From assembly GCA_009823505.1 (NCBI GenBank), contig VZQC01005897.1, forward strand, positions 344,796-408,795: DNA of 64,000 nucleotides, written 5' to 3'. This DNA is from Rhizomys pruinosus (Eukaryota; Chordata; Mammalia; Rodentia; Spalacidae). Each line of letters starts with the position of its first letter. Within the stretch, counting starts at the first letter, position 1. Shown one piece after another: positions 35,630 to 46,951 of this stretch. The notes beneath the pieces are model-generated. The model searched no databases. It was not told where the DNA came from and saw only the letters and a program-made list of their open reading frames with translations. Both the position numbers and the translations under genes were made by a program.

Positions 35630-35876
35630 GTCCATTCAGTCCCAAGCATAATACTGAGGTCTCCCCTCCACAATCCTGTAAGCCCCACACTATTCCATCG
35701 TAGTGACTTTTTTTTTTTTACAATTTAAAAAAATTTTTTATTTATTTTCGTATGTGTATAAATGTACTGTCTGCATGCAGGTTTGTGCACCGGTATCGTG
35801 CGATGCCGCAGAGGTCAGAAGAGGGTGTCGAATTCCCCTGGATCTGGAGATAAAGACGGTTTTCAGGCGCCAAGTG
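35630..35876. repeat. Inverted duplication, right arm
   Basis: Reverse-complement copy of 35019-35263. Its outer edge stops inside the B2 at 'ggcgccaagtg', so the tRNA-like head and B box are missing. It carries no second target duplication, showing it is the derived copy. At the edge 'ccaagtgttt' occurs twice (35870-35879, 35883-35892). The 366-bp spacer is 35264-35629. Confidence 0.95.
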
Positions 35877-35999
35877 TTTCTACCAAGTGTTTGGTGTCAA
35901 CAATTAGAGTATTGCTGTGCCCACACACAAGAGTCTGCTGGGCCACGAGACCTTGCCCGGTGTTCTTGGAAATAAGAGATGAGGTCCGTTTTGCTTTTA

Positions 36000-36066
36000 G
36001 AAAAAGAAGGAAGGAAGGAAGGGAGGTGGGGGAGGGAGGGAGGAAGGGAGGGAGGGAGGAAAGAAA
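36000..36066. repeat. (GGAA)n / (GGGA)n purine tract
   Basis: A purine-only run, degenerate tetranucleotide repeat. Confidence 0.95.
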
Positions 36067-36414
36067 TTAGTTGAGCAAATTGCCATATTAATGTAAATTA
36101 TTTTCATGGGAAATTTTGTGTAGGGGGTGGTGGGCTATAGTAAAAATTTTTATTTTATCTTTAATTAGGTGCTGGGTTTTCAGATGCCTCAGGCCATAAC
36201 AATATGTGAAGAATAAATTTGGAACTTGTAGGGATCTCAGAGGAATTTCTTGTATAAAATTTGTTCTTTGCTCTTCTATAGTTTTTTCTAGTTCCCTGTG
36301 TCTTCAGCCATGACAGTGTATGTGGGACCATAGTGTGCAGTGAGGACACACTCTCAGATCTCTTTACATGCTTCAGTGTAGATCTGATATGCACATAGTT
36401 CCTCATGTCTTTCC
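36067..36414. other. Unassigned sequence
   Basis: Probably the beginning of the adjoining antisense L1, but not recognisable enough to assign. Confidence 0.3.
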
Positions 36415-36925
36415 ATGGCTTACCTGTTCATTTATTTTAGCATACAATAATATTCCATTGCATAAATGTATTGTGTGTTATCCATTCACTCCCTGAGGGA
36501 GCTCTTGATTTCTTTCAACTGATCATGAATTGAAACCTTATAAACATCTGTGTCCATGTTTTTGTGTAGACCTGTTTACAGTTCCTTAGCAATAACATAG
36601 CATCAAGCATTGTTTTGTAAGGAATTGCTGTCTTCACAAGCAGCTACATCACTTTGCATTCCTCTCAGCCATGAATGAGAGTTCATGTTGCTCCACATCC
36701 TTGCCATTTGATGCTGTCACCATTCGGGGTCTCACCATTCTTGTACCTGCAGTGGTAGCTCATTGTTTCCATTTTTATTTCTTTCATGTCATATGCTGTG
36801 GGATATCTTATTCTTTGCTTGTATGCCATGTATGTATCTTCTTTGGTGTCTACTGTCTGGTAGTTTTTGATTAGATACCATACAATGTGAATTTTTTCTT
36901 ATTGAGTACTTTGTTAGGACCTTCT
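36415..36925 (-). mobile_element. Old LINE-1 (L1M) 3' part, antisense
   Basis: 'aataatattccattgcat', 'gtgttatccattcac', 'gagttcatgttgctccac' with 'atccttgcc', and 'tcttctttggtg' in the antisense L1 order seen at 17690-18300. Confidence 0.65.
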
Positions 36926-36934
36926 TTTTTAAAA

Positions 36935-37150
36935 AATGTTTTTTAACTTTTATTTTATGTGTATGAGTGTTATTTATGCCTACATGTATGTAAGTACACC
37001 ACATGAATACAATGCCTGCAGAGACCAGAAAAGGGCATCGAATTTCCTGGATTGGAGTTACAGATGGTTATGATCTGCCAAGTAGGTGCTGGGAACTAAA
37101 CCTGGGTCTGCTGTAAGAACAGCCAGCACTTTTAACTGCTGACCCTTTAG
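36935..37150 (-). mobile_element. B2 SINE (older B3-like), antisense
   Basis: 'tttatgtgtatgagtg', 'ggagttacagatggtta', 'tgctgggaactaaacc' outline an old B2-type element, well diverged and without CpGs. Confidence 0.75.
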
Positions 37151-37166
37151 CATCAAGGACATTCTT

Positions 37167-37410
37167 TTTTTTTATTAATTTTATTTATTTCTGTATGTGT
37201 ATGAATGTACTGTCTGCATGCAAGTTTGTGCACCCGTGTCGTGCAATGCTGCGGAGGTCAGAAGAGGGTCTCGGATTCCCCTGGAACTGGAGTTCTCCTG
37301 GAATTGAAGTTTCAGACGGTTCTCGGCCGCCATGTGGGTTCTGGGGATCGAACCCGGGTCCTCCGTAAGAGCGGTCGGCGCTCTTAACCGCTAGGCAATC
37401 TCTCCAGCCC
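37167..37410 (-). mobile_element. B2 SINE, antisense, young
   Basis: Two internal units, CpG-rich, B box 'gatcgaacccgg'. Perfect 11-bp target duplication aggacattctt at 37156-37166 and 37411-37421. Confidence 0.95.
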
Positions 37411-37526
37411 AGGACATTCTTATTGTTAGGTGAACTGGTTTAAATGTTCTTCCATTTGCTCTGGTATGTAGGCAATTTAAAACACTTTGATCCTTGTGAG
37501 TCTTGCCTTTATGGTGTTTTAGGCCT

Positions 37527-37846
37527 GTACAGTGTAGGGCTACTGGTACAGTGTAGGGCTACTGGTATAGTGTAGGGCTACTGATACAGCGTAGGGCTAC
37601 TGGTACAGGGTAGGGCTACTGGTAAGGTGTAGGGCTACTGGTACAGTGTAGGGCTACTGATACAGTGTAGGGCTACTGGTACAGTGTAGGGCTACTGATA
37701 CAGTGTAGGGCTATGGTACAGGGTAGGGCTACTGGTACAGGGTAGGGCTACTGGTACAGGGTAGGGCTACTGGTACAGTGTAGGGCTACTGGTACAGTGT
37801 AGGGCTACTGGTACAGTGTAGGGCTACTGGTACAGTGTAGGGCTAA
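37527..37846. repeat. 19-bp minisatellite, about 17 copies
   Basis: Unit 'gtacagtgtagggctactg' repeats from 37527 with period 19. Variants replace cagtg with cagggt or aaggtg, and some units have 'gatac'. One 18-bp unit lies at about 37711. Variants are clustered, which suggests repeated local expansion. It contains GGGTAGGG only in variant units. Confidence 0.97.
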
Positions 37847-37859
37847 TTTAAGTATTTGT

Positions 37860-38582
37860 TCAGACCAGGGTAGGATTTTTCTGAGTGCCATACCCAGTAC
37901 CTTCTAAACTGAATTTCCCACTCTGGCTGCAGGAGGCTGTAAAAGGAATTGTCTCTGGGTGTCCAACACTGTTCTCTTTTCTCTTTTGCCTTCCCTGCAC
38001 TCATAGTTTACATTCGTGTGTGGCAATTGGTTCTCTGCTGAATCTCTTAGGTTCTCTGTCTTCTCCTTCTGGGCTACTCTAGGTAGGGCTTGCTGTTTCA
38101 TACTGTGAATTCTAACTGCCTTGATGTAACACTTAGCTCTCTTTCTCTGATTTATGGGAGTCTACTCATTCTTCCTGGCCTCTTCTTCCTTGTGTTGCTA
38201 CCTGGACGTTTCCTCCAGGCATTAACTTGGTCAGGAGTACTTCACTTTTGCTTTTCTTTGGGGAATCATTTTCCCTCCTTTCCCAAGGTCCAGTGTTTTG
38301 AAAAGCACTGACTTCAGAGTTTTGTGATGTTTGTTTCAGAGTTCAGTGAGGTACTCCATGATGACTGGAGACTGAAGGATATTTCTGAATAAGGACGTTA
38401 ACAGGGTGGAGAAAAATCAGTGAAGCACTCAGAGCATCGTCACACATTAGCTACTGAGTATTGATTTCACCACCAAATAAAATTCTCACAGTGAATTGCT
38501 TTCATGCTGTGGAGAGATATAGAGGAACATTAGATGCCCATTACTGAGTAGAAGGAGCCAGTGTGAAAAGGCCCATTTCATG
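37860..38582. other. Unassigned sequence
   Basis: T/C-rich, possibly derived from an old element. No gene. 38440-38500 is AT-rich. Confidence 0.3.
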
Positions 38583-38815
38583 GGGCTGGAGAGACAGGTC
38601 AGTGGCTAAGAGCACTGGCTGCTCTTGCAGAGGACCCAGGTTCAATTCCCAGCACCCACATGTCAGCTAACAACTACCCCCGACTCTGGTTCCAGGGGAA
38701 TCCGATGCCCTCTTCTGACCTCTGCAGGCACTGCATGACATGAGTACACTTACAAACATGCAGGCAGTACACTCATACATAAAATAAAAATAATAAACAA
38801 AATAAACAAAAAAGA
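38583..38815 (+). mobile_element. B2 SINE, sense
   Basis: 'ggggctggagagacaggtc' head, B box 'ggttcaattccc', single internal unit, A-rich tail 'aataaacaaaataaac'. Confidence 0.9.
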
Positions 38816-38895
38816 AAAGGCTGCATACCCCGATATTCCTCTACATGCATTGTGAACAGTGAAAAATGTGGAGACAAAGGGATCGAGGTGATCCT

Positions 38896-39139
38896 GTTTT
38901 TTTTTTAATTTTATTTATTTATTTATGTGTATGAATGTACTGTCTGCATGTAGGTTTGTGCACCCGTGTCGTGCAATGCTGCGGAGTTCAGAAGAGGGTC
39001 TCGGATTCCCTGGAACTGGAGTTCTCCTGGAATTGGAGTTACGGACGGTTCTCAGATGCCATGTGGGTGCTGGGGATCGAACCCGTGTCCTCTGCAAGGG
39101 CAGTTGGTGCTCTTAACCGCTAGGCCATCTCTCCAGCCC
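38896..39139 (-). mobile_element. B2 SINE, antisense, young
   Basis: Two internal units. Perfect 12-bp target duplication cgaggtgatcct at 38884-38895 and 39140-39151. Only about 80 bp from the sense B2, with which it forms an inverted pair. Confidence 0.95.
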
Positions 39140-39151
39140 CGAGGTGATCCT

Positions 39152-40070
39152 TTTTAAATGTAGCATCTAGCGTGCTTAGAACTGTTTATTGAGACACTCA
39201 TTGAACATCTACCAGACTCTGTATACTCTGGGAGGCCCTGGGAAATGGAGATGGGTCCCTATTCAGACCAGCCGTCACGATCATTGACTGACAATTCTTC
39301 TAAGAGGACTTAGGATCCAGTATTTTTGCATGTAGTCCATGACTTGTGTTCCTGATTGGAGAAGCTAGAGACTCATACATGAGGCACAAAGTAGACATTT
39401 GAGTTCCAAGTCCTCTGGACAATGCTGAGAAAAAAGTAGGTGCTCCAGAAATAGGTGTTGCTTGAATGAGTGAATGAAATTATAGAGATAATTTAGGGGC
39501 ATGTTTACTTCAATGGTATAGGAAAGGATTTGAAACTATTTTGCCATCTCATATGCAGAGAAGTTTGATTGGAGCTATGCTTTTCAGTATTGTTGTGCTT
39601 TGGGAACAGTAGCAATGAGCAGAACAGGGCTCAGTCCTACAATAGGTTTCTGTCTAGAATTGTGCGAAGGATCAGCTGTCTCAGAACACTTCAGAGTGCC
39701 CTTAGCCTAGACTCATAGGGTGAGGGAAGACTTGTAGAAGGAGGTGATGCTTTCTAATGCACAGCCTGAACACATGACATTTAGTGAAGGGGCATATCAT
39801 AAGTGATGAAGTTCTTACAATACCTAAACTTCTGCTTTGGTAGATAGAATTTTGCAACCAATGGCTTCTTCTGTTCTAATAGCTCTTGTGTAAGACTGGA
39901 TGAGCTGGAAAGGTGAAATGACCTTCCCATCATGCTGCGTGCAATATTCCCTTCAGTACCTGGTTTAAATGAACTTCAGGTTTGGTTCCCTTTCATACAA
40001 ATCTATTGTGAAAGTGGCCCAGCAGAGGGCTTAAGTCTTCACAACTAGACTTGTTGAAATCATTCGAAGA
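39152..40070. other. Unassigned, with MIR-like part
   Basis: 'tttattgagacactcattgaacatctacc' in outline (about 39186-39215) resembles a MIR/L2 opening. The rest is unassigned. Confidence 0.35.
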
Positions 40071-40079
40071 CATAAATGA

Positions 40080-40150
40080 GAGTGGGGGAGACGGAGAGGG
40101 AGGGGAAAGGAGGAGAAGGCGGGAGAGAGAGCGGAGAGGGGGAGGGGATA
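40080..40150. repeat. GA-rich purine tract
   Basis: About 70 bp nearly all purine on the plus strand, degenerate GGGA/GAGA type. Confidence 0.9.
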
Positions 40151-40159
40151 AAGGCAGGC

Positions 40160-40395
40160 GAATTTGTCTTCTCTCAGCCTGGGATGCTGCCCAAGTTCAT
40201 CTTTCTTCAGTCCAGCCAGCTCTGCAACAATGAGTGCTTCAGTTGATCAGAGCTTCCAACCTGCACTCAGCTCAGCGTGCAGGAGGGCTGCACAGAGAGA
40301 CTATAGTAAATACAGAGCACTCATTGAAATGCCAAGTGCCACTACTTTGGCATTTAATTATCTGACTTTCTGGCAGCTGGAAGTAATGAGACAAG
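40160..40395. other. Repeat-free block between purine tracts
   Basis: Moderate GC, no recognisable repeat ('gccaagtgccactactttgg', 'catttaattatctgac'). It may be conserved noncoding DNA. An open frame starting at 40164 runs through it but ends in a polyglycine run from the GGA repeat and is not convincing. Confidence 0.35.
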
Positions 40396-40409
40396 GAGAG
40401 AGGAGAGAA

Positions 40410-40455
40410 GGAGGAGGAGGAGGAGGAGGAGGAGGAGGAGGAGGAGGAGGAGGAG
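40410..40455. repeat. (GGA)n microsatellite
   Basis: About 15 GGA triplets, part of a longer purine run to about 40500. Confidence 0.97.
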
Positions 40456-40619
40456 AAAGGAGGGGAGTAGAGGAGGCAGAGGGGAGCGAGGAGCAGAAAA
40501 CAGGTCTGAGCACTGCTTTGATGGAAATGGATGTGACAGGGACGGTGCTTTCCAGGCACATCGTTAGGAAGCATTCATTCAATGTGTTTATAGTTAAAGT
40601 TACCTATAATTACTGAGAA

Positions 40620-42015
40620 GAAATCTCCAAATGTCCTTTGGTTTCTAAAAAGTCAACCCTTTGAGCATATAGATGCACATCAGTGAGGTTTAAAGGAAAG
40701 ATCATCTCAGGTTTATGTGTGTCATGGCCTGTGCTATCCAAGGCATCTATACACACAGCTAGGTCACATGGGATGGAAACTCAAGGAAGCAATACTAAGG
40801 CTGTGCAGCTCTGTCCAATTTGAATCCAAACCGTTCTGTGGCTGTTAGAAATCTTACCTCTTGTGGGGAGGAAGAGATGTAAACTCTGGTGGTTGAGACA
40901 AGGAGCATCATCCTAGCTCTGCCGTTTACATCTGCCATGAACTCGGGCTGCTTGGCACAGCAGTTCTCCTGAAATTTAGTGGCTTCCTTCCTAGCAGAAT
41001 CTTTTGTTGTTTGGGGAATTAGGCTGACTTAAAAGTCAGTTTATTGTTTAGTATGCATAGGTCCTGGGTGTTATCCCAAGCACCAAAAGAAAAAAAAAAG
41101 CACTGTATTTGGTGGCTAGCAGGAAGTTAAACAGTCAAGGTATTACATTTGAAAAATCTCTTTGTTTTAAGCAACAGGCACCTTTTTAAAAGTAACACTA
41201 CTTAGAAAATGTGAGAAACCAGCAGGAAAGAGCTGTGTGGAGAAGTGAGACTAGCTCTAGATGCCAGCAAAACTCCTCCCAATCAGGGAAAACTTCCATG
41301 ACCCCTCAGGCCTGCAGCAAGCCCTGCTTGTCCCTTCCTATACTTCCTCCATAGTCACTATCATTGTCTACCCTGGAGCACTTTATTGATACATGGGCCT
41401 GCACTGTTTGTAGTTGTTCTATACTGCAATCCTGAGAAATGTGTAATGAAGCATATCTGTATTTCTGTTCATGGTATGTTACAATCTTTAGTACAGCACT
41501 GACCCAAAGTCATCATGTAACACATAAGTACGTGCACACTCATGTACATACTCACATATTTTCTTCAAACTATACATTATCTATCCCAATAGGCCAATAT
41601 TAAATATACTAACAATACTACATATCCTAACAGTGGTTACTTAGCTGACATACATTCCTTTGTGTAACCAGTAAGTTTCTATTCATGGTGCAAGAATCCT
41701 TGAAAACACAATGACAGCTCCCTGTGCCTCAGCTGCAGTTCTGTTCTCCAAGGTTAGTTCACACTTCTGTATACTCAGGCTGACCTGCAGTCACAGTGGC
41801 TCGTGAACTTGTCCAGAGGGCTTGAACTTCTCTTCTTGCTGAGACGGATGGAGTCTTCTCTTCACCGTGAGCGTTTCATGAGAAAGCCCTATTTGTCAGT
41901 ACTCCAAGGAGACCTCCATTTGTCTCTCACATTTAGACCTGTGGAGGCCACACCCAGTGGCATCATCTGGCCTTTTACTGTCATGAAATATTACTGTTTT
42001 ACGCTTACAAATAAA
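40620..42015. other. Unassigned, with L2-like piece
   Basis: 41290-41425 ('ctgcttgtcccttcc', 'ccctggagcactttattg') resembles an L2 3' region. The rest has no repeat or gene I can support. Confidence 0.35.
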
Positions 42016-42019
42016 AGTT

Positions 42020-42640
42020 AGCAGCAATTCACTTCCTCGCGGTGTGAAATTAGACCTTCTAACCAGCTGGTTGCAACTGCCTGCTGGAGAAATGCTGGTG
42101 ACTGCTAGTGTTCATGGTTCAATTCAATTAGGACTACTTTTTTTCCTCCTCTTTGGTGAAAGGGGTAGTCAAGATGAATGCCTTGCAAACTTCTGAAATA
42201 TGTACTTGTATAAAAGAACTATTAAATTAGAGTAACATCTCTATGATCTTTGAACTGAGCCGTCATTCTGCCATTATTGATGTAGCTGCTTTAAGCCGTC
42301 TAATTAAAATCAGAGTGACAGATTTGTTATTGAAAATCTGAAACCCAGCTCACATCCCGAACAGCACATCTGAGCAGGGTATATATCTGCTGTTTTGATG
42401 GGCTCTCAAAATTACTAAGCTGTGCCGGGTGCCAAAAGGAATTCAATAAATCTTTTCTTTTCTTCCCGACCAGCTCTCATTAGTCTTTTTAATAATAGCA
42501 CTAGTGGATATCAACTTCAGTTCTCCAAAATAAATTAAGTGTGTCCATTAGGGTTGTAATTACAGCATCAGATATGAGCTGATTCTGCTATAAGGAGATA
42601 GCAGCCTGGTAGAGCCCAGGGCTCACCTCTCCGTCCTTAT
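42020..42640. promoter_or_regulatory. Candidate conserved noncoding element
   Basis: About 600 bp free of repeats. It is dense in TAATTA/TAAT-type and ATTA motifs: 'gccgtctaattaaaatcag', 'tccattagggttgtaatta', 'ctctcattagtctttttaa'. Codon-like structure is absent. This composition is typical of vertebrate developmental enhancers. Conservation is inferred from style only. Confidence 0.45.
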
Positions 42641-42899
42641 GTTTGAAACACTGCTGCATGTATAAAATGGGGGTCTAACATGGGTAGAGATGGGTGGCCT
42701 AGCCAGGGCTTTTGTCCTTTGAACTGACACTATGTCTCCCCACTTGGAGTGCTGAGCGTATGGTATCATGGCATGTGAGTTCTGCAACTAGTAAGTGAGA
42801 GCTGGTCACCAGCTAGCAGCCTGTGGTTCAGAGCCTACTAAACAAACCACACAAGCCACGGAGTAGAACACGACAGAAGGCTGTGTTATCTGAAAATTT

Positions 42900-43320
42900 A
42901 GCTAATTTTTTTTCTAACTAGCAGGAGCCATCTGTCATGGTTATTCTGATCTGAGGGCTAAATTGAATGGAAGGCATTGCTGGGCAATTAAACAAGTTCT
43001 CTCAAAATATTTTCATACCTTTTCATCTTGTCGGAAGAGAGTTAGGTTTTGTTTTTTCAGATTATGCTTTTGTTTTTCGCTTGTTTGTTTTATTTTTCTG
43101 ACATTTTCTGTCCTCCAAACCATAGTAAAACCTTCTTATGTTTTCAGTACAGGTGAGGTGTGATTAAAGGTGTACGTAGTGTTTGAAGTTTATGCTGAAC
43201 TGGCTCTTTTGGCCTCACCACCTTACTCTCATTCTAATGGAGCTCATTTAAACTAATCCATGAGAAATTTACACAGGGGTTGTTAGAAGGGAGCACTTTA
43301 GCGGGGTTCTTTTCCCCCCT
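42900..43320. promoter_or_regulatory. Candidate conserved noncoding block
   Basis: Repeat-free, with 'gggcaattaaacaag', 'aggtgtgattaaaggtg', 'ctcatttaaactaatcc'. Lower confidence than the neighbouring block. Confidence 0.3.
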
Positions 43321-43557
43321 GTGCTTATAAAAGGGAGGAAAAAGTCACCACTGAGCAGAAAAAAAAAAAATAAGCCATGGGGCAGAAGACAAGCTTCAGT
43401 GGAGAGCTGCCTCCCTTCCCTATCTTAGCAGTTGGCAGCATTGTACATCCTATGAGGGGTAATTGTGGGAGTTCTGGCCTCTTGGGTCAGCCCAGGCATA
43501 CAAAGTTTGGAAAGTCCTGTCTCCTAACTTTATTCTTTTTTTTTTTTTTTTTTTTTT

Positions 43558-44036
43558 NNNNNNNNNNNNNNNNNNNNNNNNNNNNNNNNNNNNNNNNNNN
43601 NNNNNNNNNNNNNNNNNNNNNNNNNNNNNNNNNNNNNNNNNNNNNNNNNNNNNNNNNNNNNNNNNNNNNNNNNNNNNNNNNNNNNNNNNNNNNNNNNNNN
43701 NNNNNNNNNNNNNNNNNNNNNNNNNNNNNNNNNNNNNNNNNNNNNNNNNNNNNNNNNNNNNNNNNNNNNNNNNNNNNNNNNNNNNNNNNNNNNNNNNNNN
43801 NNNNNNNNNNNNNNNNNNNNNNNNNNNNNNNNNNNNNNNNNNNNNNNNNNNNNNNNNNNNNNNNNNNNNNNNNNNNNNNNNNNNNNNNNNNNNNNNNNNN
43901 NNNNNNNNNNNNNNNNNNNNNNNNNNNNNNNNNNNNNNNNNNNNNNNNNNNNNNNNNNNNNNNNNNNNNNNNNNNNNNNNNNNNNNNNNNNNNNNNNNNN
44001 NNNNNNNNNNNNNNNNNNNNNNNNNNNNNNNNNNNN
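43558..44036. other. Assembly gap (479 N)
   Basis: Begins directly after a T-run at 43535-43557, suggesting a retroelement tail or homopolymer stopped the assembly. Open frames crossing it are meaningless. Confidence 0.99.
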
Positions 44037-44239
44037 GTGGAGTTTAGATTATAAAAAAAAATGACTGATTTACCTTACCAGTTTTCACTTTCAGGCACCT
44101 AATATAGCAGAGTGTTGGTGACAGGTGCAATTTTTTAATGAGGGCTTGGGAAGCAGGGAGTGATTTTAAGTATGAATTTTTGATGGAGGTCTTTATATGA
44201 TGAGTCCACCCCCCCCCACCGTGAATCTATGAGATTCTT

Positions 44240-44505
44240 TTATTTATTTATTTATTTATTTATTTTTTATTTATTTTATTTATTTCTGTATGTGTATCAA
44301 TGTACTGTCTGCATGCAGGTCTGTGCACCCGTGTCGTGCAATGCCGCGGAGGTCAGAAGAGGGTCTTGGATTCCCCTGGAGCTGGAGTTCTCCTGGAATT
44401 GGAGTTTCAGATGGTTCTCGGCCGCCATGTGGGTGCTGGGGATCGAACCCGGGTCCTCTGCAAGAGAGGTCGGTGCTCTTAACCTCTAGGCCATCTCTCC
44501 AGCCT
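44240..44505 (-). mobile_element. B2 SINE, antisense, young, long target duplication
   Basis: (TTTA)n tail, two internal units, CpG-rich. Perfect 19-bp target duplication gtgaatctatgagattctt at 44221-44239 and 44506-44524. Confidence 0.97.
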
Positions 44506-44524
44506 GTGAATCTATGAGATTCTT

Positions 44525-45540
44525 AACGATGATCAATAACCAGTCCCCTTGAAGCTAAATATGTTGACTTGAAAGAGAACACATCATAGAACCACAAGCA
44601 TTGCTGGATTCTAGTCTATTGCAGAGTCTAAGAAATAATATAATAATATATAATAAGAAGAAAAACTTTGTTTCTTTTTTTAAAGAGATGCCATACAAAT
44701 GCAAAACAAAATCAAACATTCTACCCAGAGATGGGTAAATCTCCAGAAAAAGTTGTGTTGCTAAAAGTCAAGTACTCCCAGCCCCAGGTTTCCCTTATAG
44801 AATAATAAGAGCTATGGTAGAACAGGGTCCCAATGGTGTGTTATTTTTTAGATTGGTTTTAAATAGTTTTTCAGTCCTTTAAACTTGGATGTACTCTTTG
44901 GCTGAGCTGCCCGAATCCTCAGTCCCCCACCTCGTCCTATGCCCTCTGGGCTCTTATTTGCTGTGTGCTACCTGCTGCTCCCCTGTGAGCAGCTCCTTGG
45001 CTGCTGCTTCAAAATGAGCTTATCTCATCAGCCCAGAAGGTTTCATAGAGCTGAAGTCACCAAGGTTTGTGTTACAAAAATGAAAAGTATTTCTCTGTGT
45101 TCAAAATGTAAGATTATAATATTTAATGCCCCTTTTCAAAATACTCATGAACCCTGGGATTTCCTAATCTCCTCAGCCCCACTGAGAATCCCCCATGTAG
45201 GAAGCTTCTCGCCTGTCTTCCTCCAACATCTGCTCATCCTCTCATGCACCATCATGGCCTCTATTCCATCTGGTTCCTTGTTTGCTCTTATTTTAATGTT
45301 AACATTTCTGAAGCCTTTTAATTCCTGACAATTCTCTTTTCTCTACATGATGACATTACAGGACATGTTTCCTTTGGTGAGACAATGAAATTGCCCGAGC
45401 TGAGCTGACCACACGCTTTTCCAAGTCAGTTCATTTCTTTTTCAGCTTCACAGGCACAGTGAAATGTGTAGAGACCTTAATTCTCCTTCAACTGCAATCC
45501 ATAGTCTTTAACACTTCCTGGGTGGGAAGAAAAAACATCA
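44525..45540. other. Unassigned sequence
   Basis: An open frame at 44939-45328 (129 codons, plus strand) has a leucine- and cysteine-rich composition but no family I recognise. I regard it as chance. No other feature seen. Confidence 0.3.
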
Positions 45541-45971
45541 AACTCAAAAGCTTTTGTACAGTAAAAGAAACAATCAAGGAAGTGAATAGAAAACCCACAG
45601 AGTGGGAGGAAACCTTCACCAGTGATTCATCTGACAGAGCATTAACATCCAGAATATATAAACTCTCAAAAAACAAAGAAGAAAACAAATGACTCACTCA
45701 AAAGATGGAGTAAAGAGCTGAACAGAGATTTCACCAGTTGAGGAAGTAAAGATGGCTGAGAAACATCTTAAAAGTGTTCAGCATCATTAATAGTTAAGGA
45801 AATGCAAATTAAAACCATTCTAAGATATCATCTCACTCCAATACGACTAGCTAAGATCAAGAAGACACCAAATGCTAGAGAGGTTATGGGGAAAGGGGAA
45901 CACTCATCCACCACTGACAGGAATGTAAACTTCTACAGCCATTATGGAGAACCCTTAAAAGACTCAAAATG

Positions 45972-46151
45972 AGCCGGATGTGGTAGCGCACGCCTTTAAT
46001 CCTAGCACTTGGGAGGCAGAGGCAGGCGGATATTTGTGAGTTCAAGGTCAGCCTGGTCTACAGAGTGAGTTCCAGGACAGCTGGGGCTACAGGGAGACCC
46101 TGTCTCAAAAAGACCAAAAAGACAAAAAAAAAAAAAAAAAAAAAAAAAAAC
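45972..46151 (+). mobile_element. B1 SINE, sense, inside the LINE-1
   Basis: Head 'gccggatgtggtagcgcacg', body intact, 26-bp A tail. Short repeat 'gactcaa' on both sides is the target duplication. Confidence 0.93.
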
Positions 46152-46593
46152 GACTCAATGGCCTACCAACGACCCAGGCCATAACACTCCTGGGTATTTA
46201 CCCCACAAGACTCATCACTACAGAAGATACATGCCACATCTATGTTTATTGGCTACTCTTTCACCAATACCAAAGAGCTGTTGTAAACCAACCCAAATGC
46301 CCCTCAGCAGACAAGGGGATGACAAAAATGTGGGTTCATATTACACAATGCAATATTATTCATCAATAAAAAAAGAAATAAAAAGAAAGATGACACCATG
46401 AACTTTGCGGGGTAAATGGATGGAACTCAAAAGCCATTATTCAAATGAGTAACACAGTCCCCCCAAAAAGCAAAGGAAGGTTTCCCTCATTTGTGGATGC
46501 TAGTACCAAAATCCCACAATTTGAAAAAGCAAGCTGAGCAATGTTTATTGCTGGTCTATCGAAAGCAACTGTGATGTTTATAATGTGAATCTC

Positions 46594-46820
46594 TTTTTAA
46601 ATTTTATTTTATGTGCATGAGTTGTACTATCTGCATGTAAGTTAGTGCACACCCGTCATGCAATGCTGCGGAGCGTCAGAAGAGGGAGTTGCTTTCCCCT
46701 GGAAAACTGGAGTTAAAGATGGTCTTAGCCGCATATGTGTGGTGCTGGAATTGAGAACCTGGTTCTCTGCAAGAGCAGTTGGTCGCTCTTAAGGACCACT
46801 GAGCCCATCTCGTCTAGCGC
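46594..46820 (-). mobile_element. B2 SINE, antisense, many single-base indels
   Basis: Recognisable B2, but with inserted or lost bases at conserved places ('gcggagcgtcag', 'ctggaaaactggagtt', 'cgcatatgtgtggtgc'). The flanks taatgtgaatctctttt and taatgtgaattctctta differ by an indel, although they should be a target duplication. Confidence 0.85.
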
Positions 46821-46951
46821 CTAATGTGAATTCTCTTAAATGAGCCTAGAACTTACATTACCAACATTACTTTCAGACATGGTAAATTAATGTACATGGC
46901 AGAAGAATATATATTACATTATGTTTAGGGTAATATAAGTATTAAAGGAGG

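Noticed and set aside
37527..37846. TAGGG-rich repeat that might be an interstitial telomere.
   Set aside because: The period is 19 bp and the hexamer TTAGGG is not repeated.
40164..40616. 150-codon open frame with a polyglycine stretch.
   Set aside because: The glycines come from a (GGA)n microsatellite. The rest shows no domain and no codon bias that I can see.
43377..44054. Long open frame of 225 codons.
   Set aside because: Most of it is the N gap.
44939..45328. 129-codon plus-strand open frame in single-copy sequence.
   Set aside because: No recognisable domain or start context; length is compatible with chance in 64 kb.
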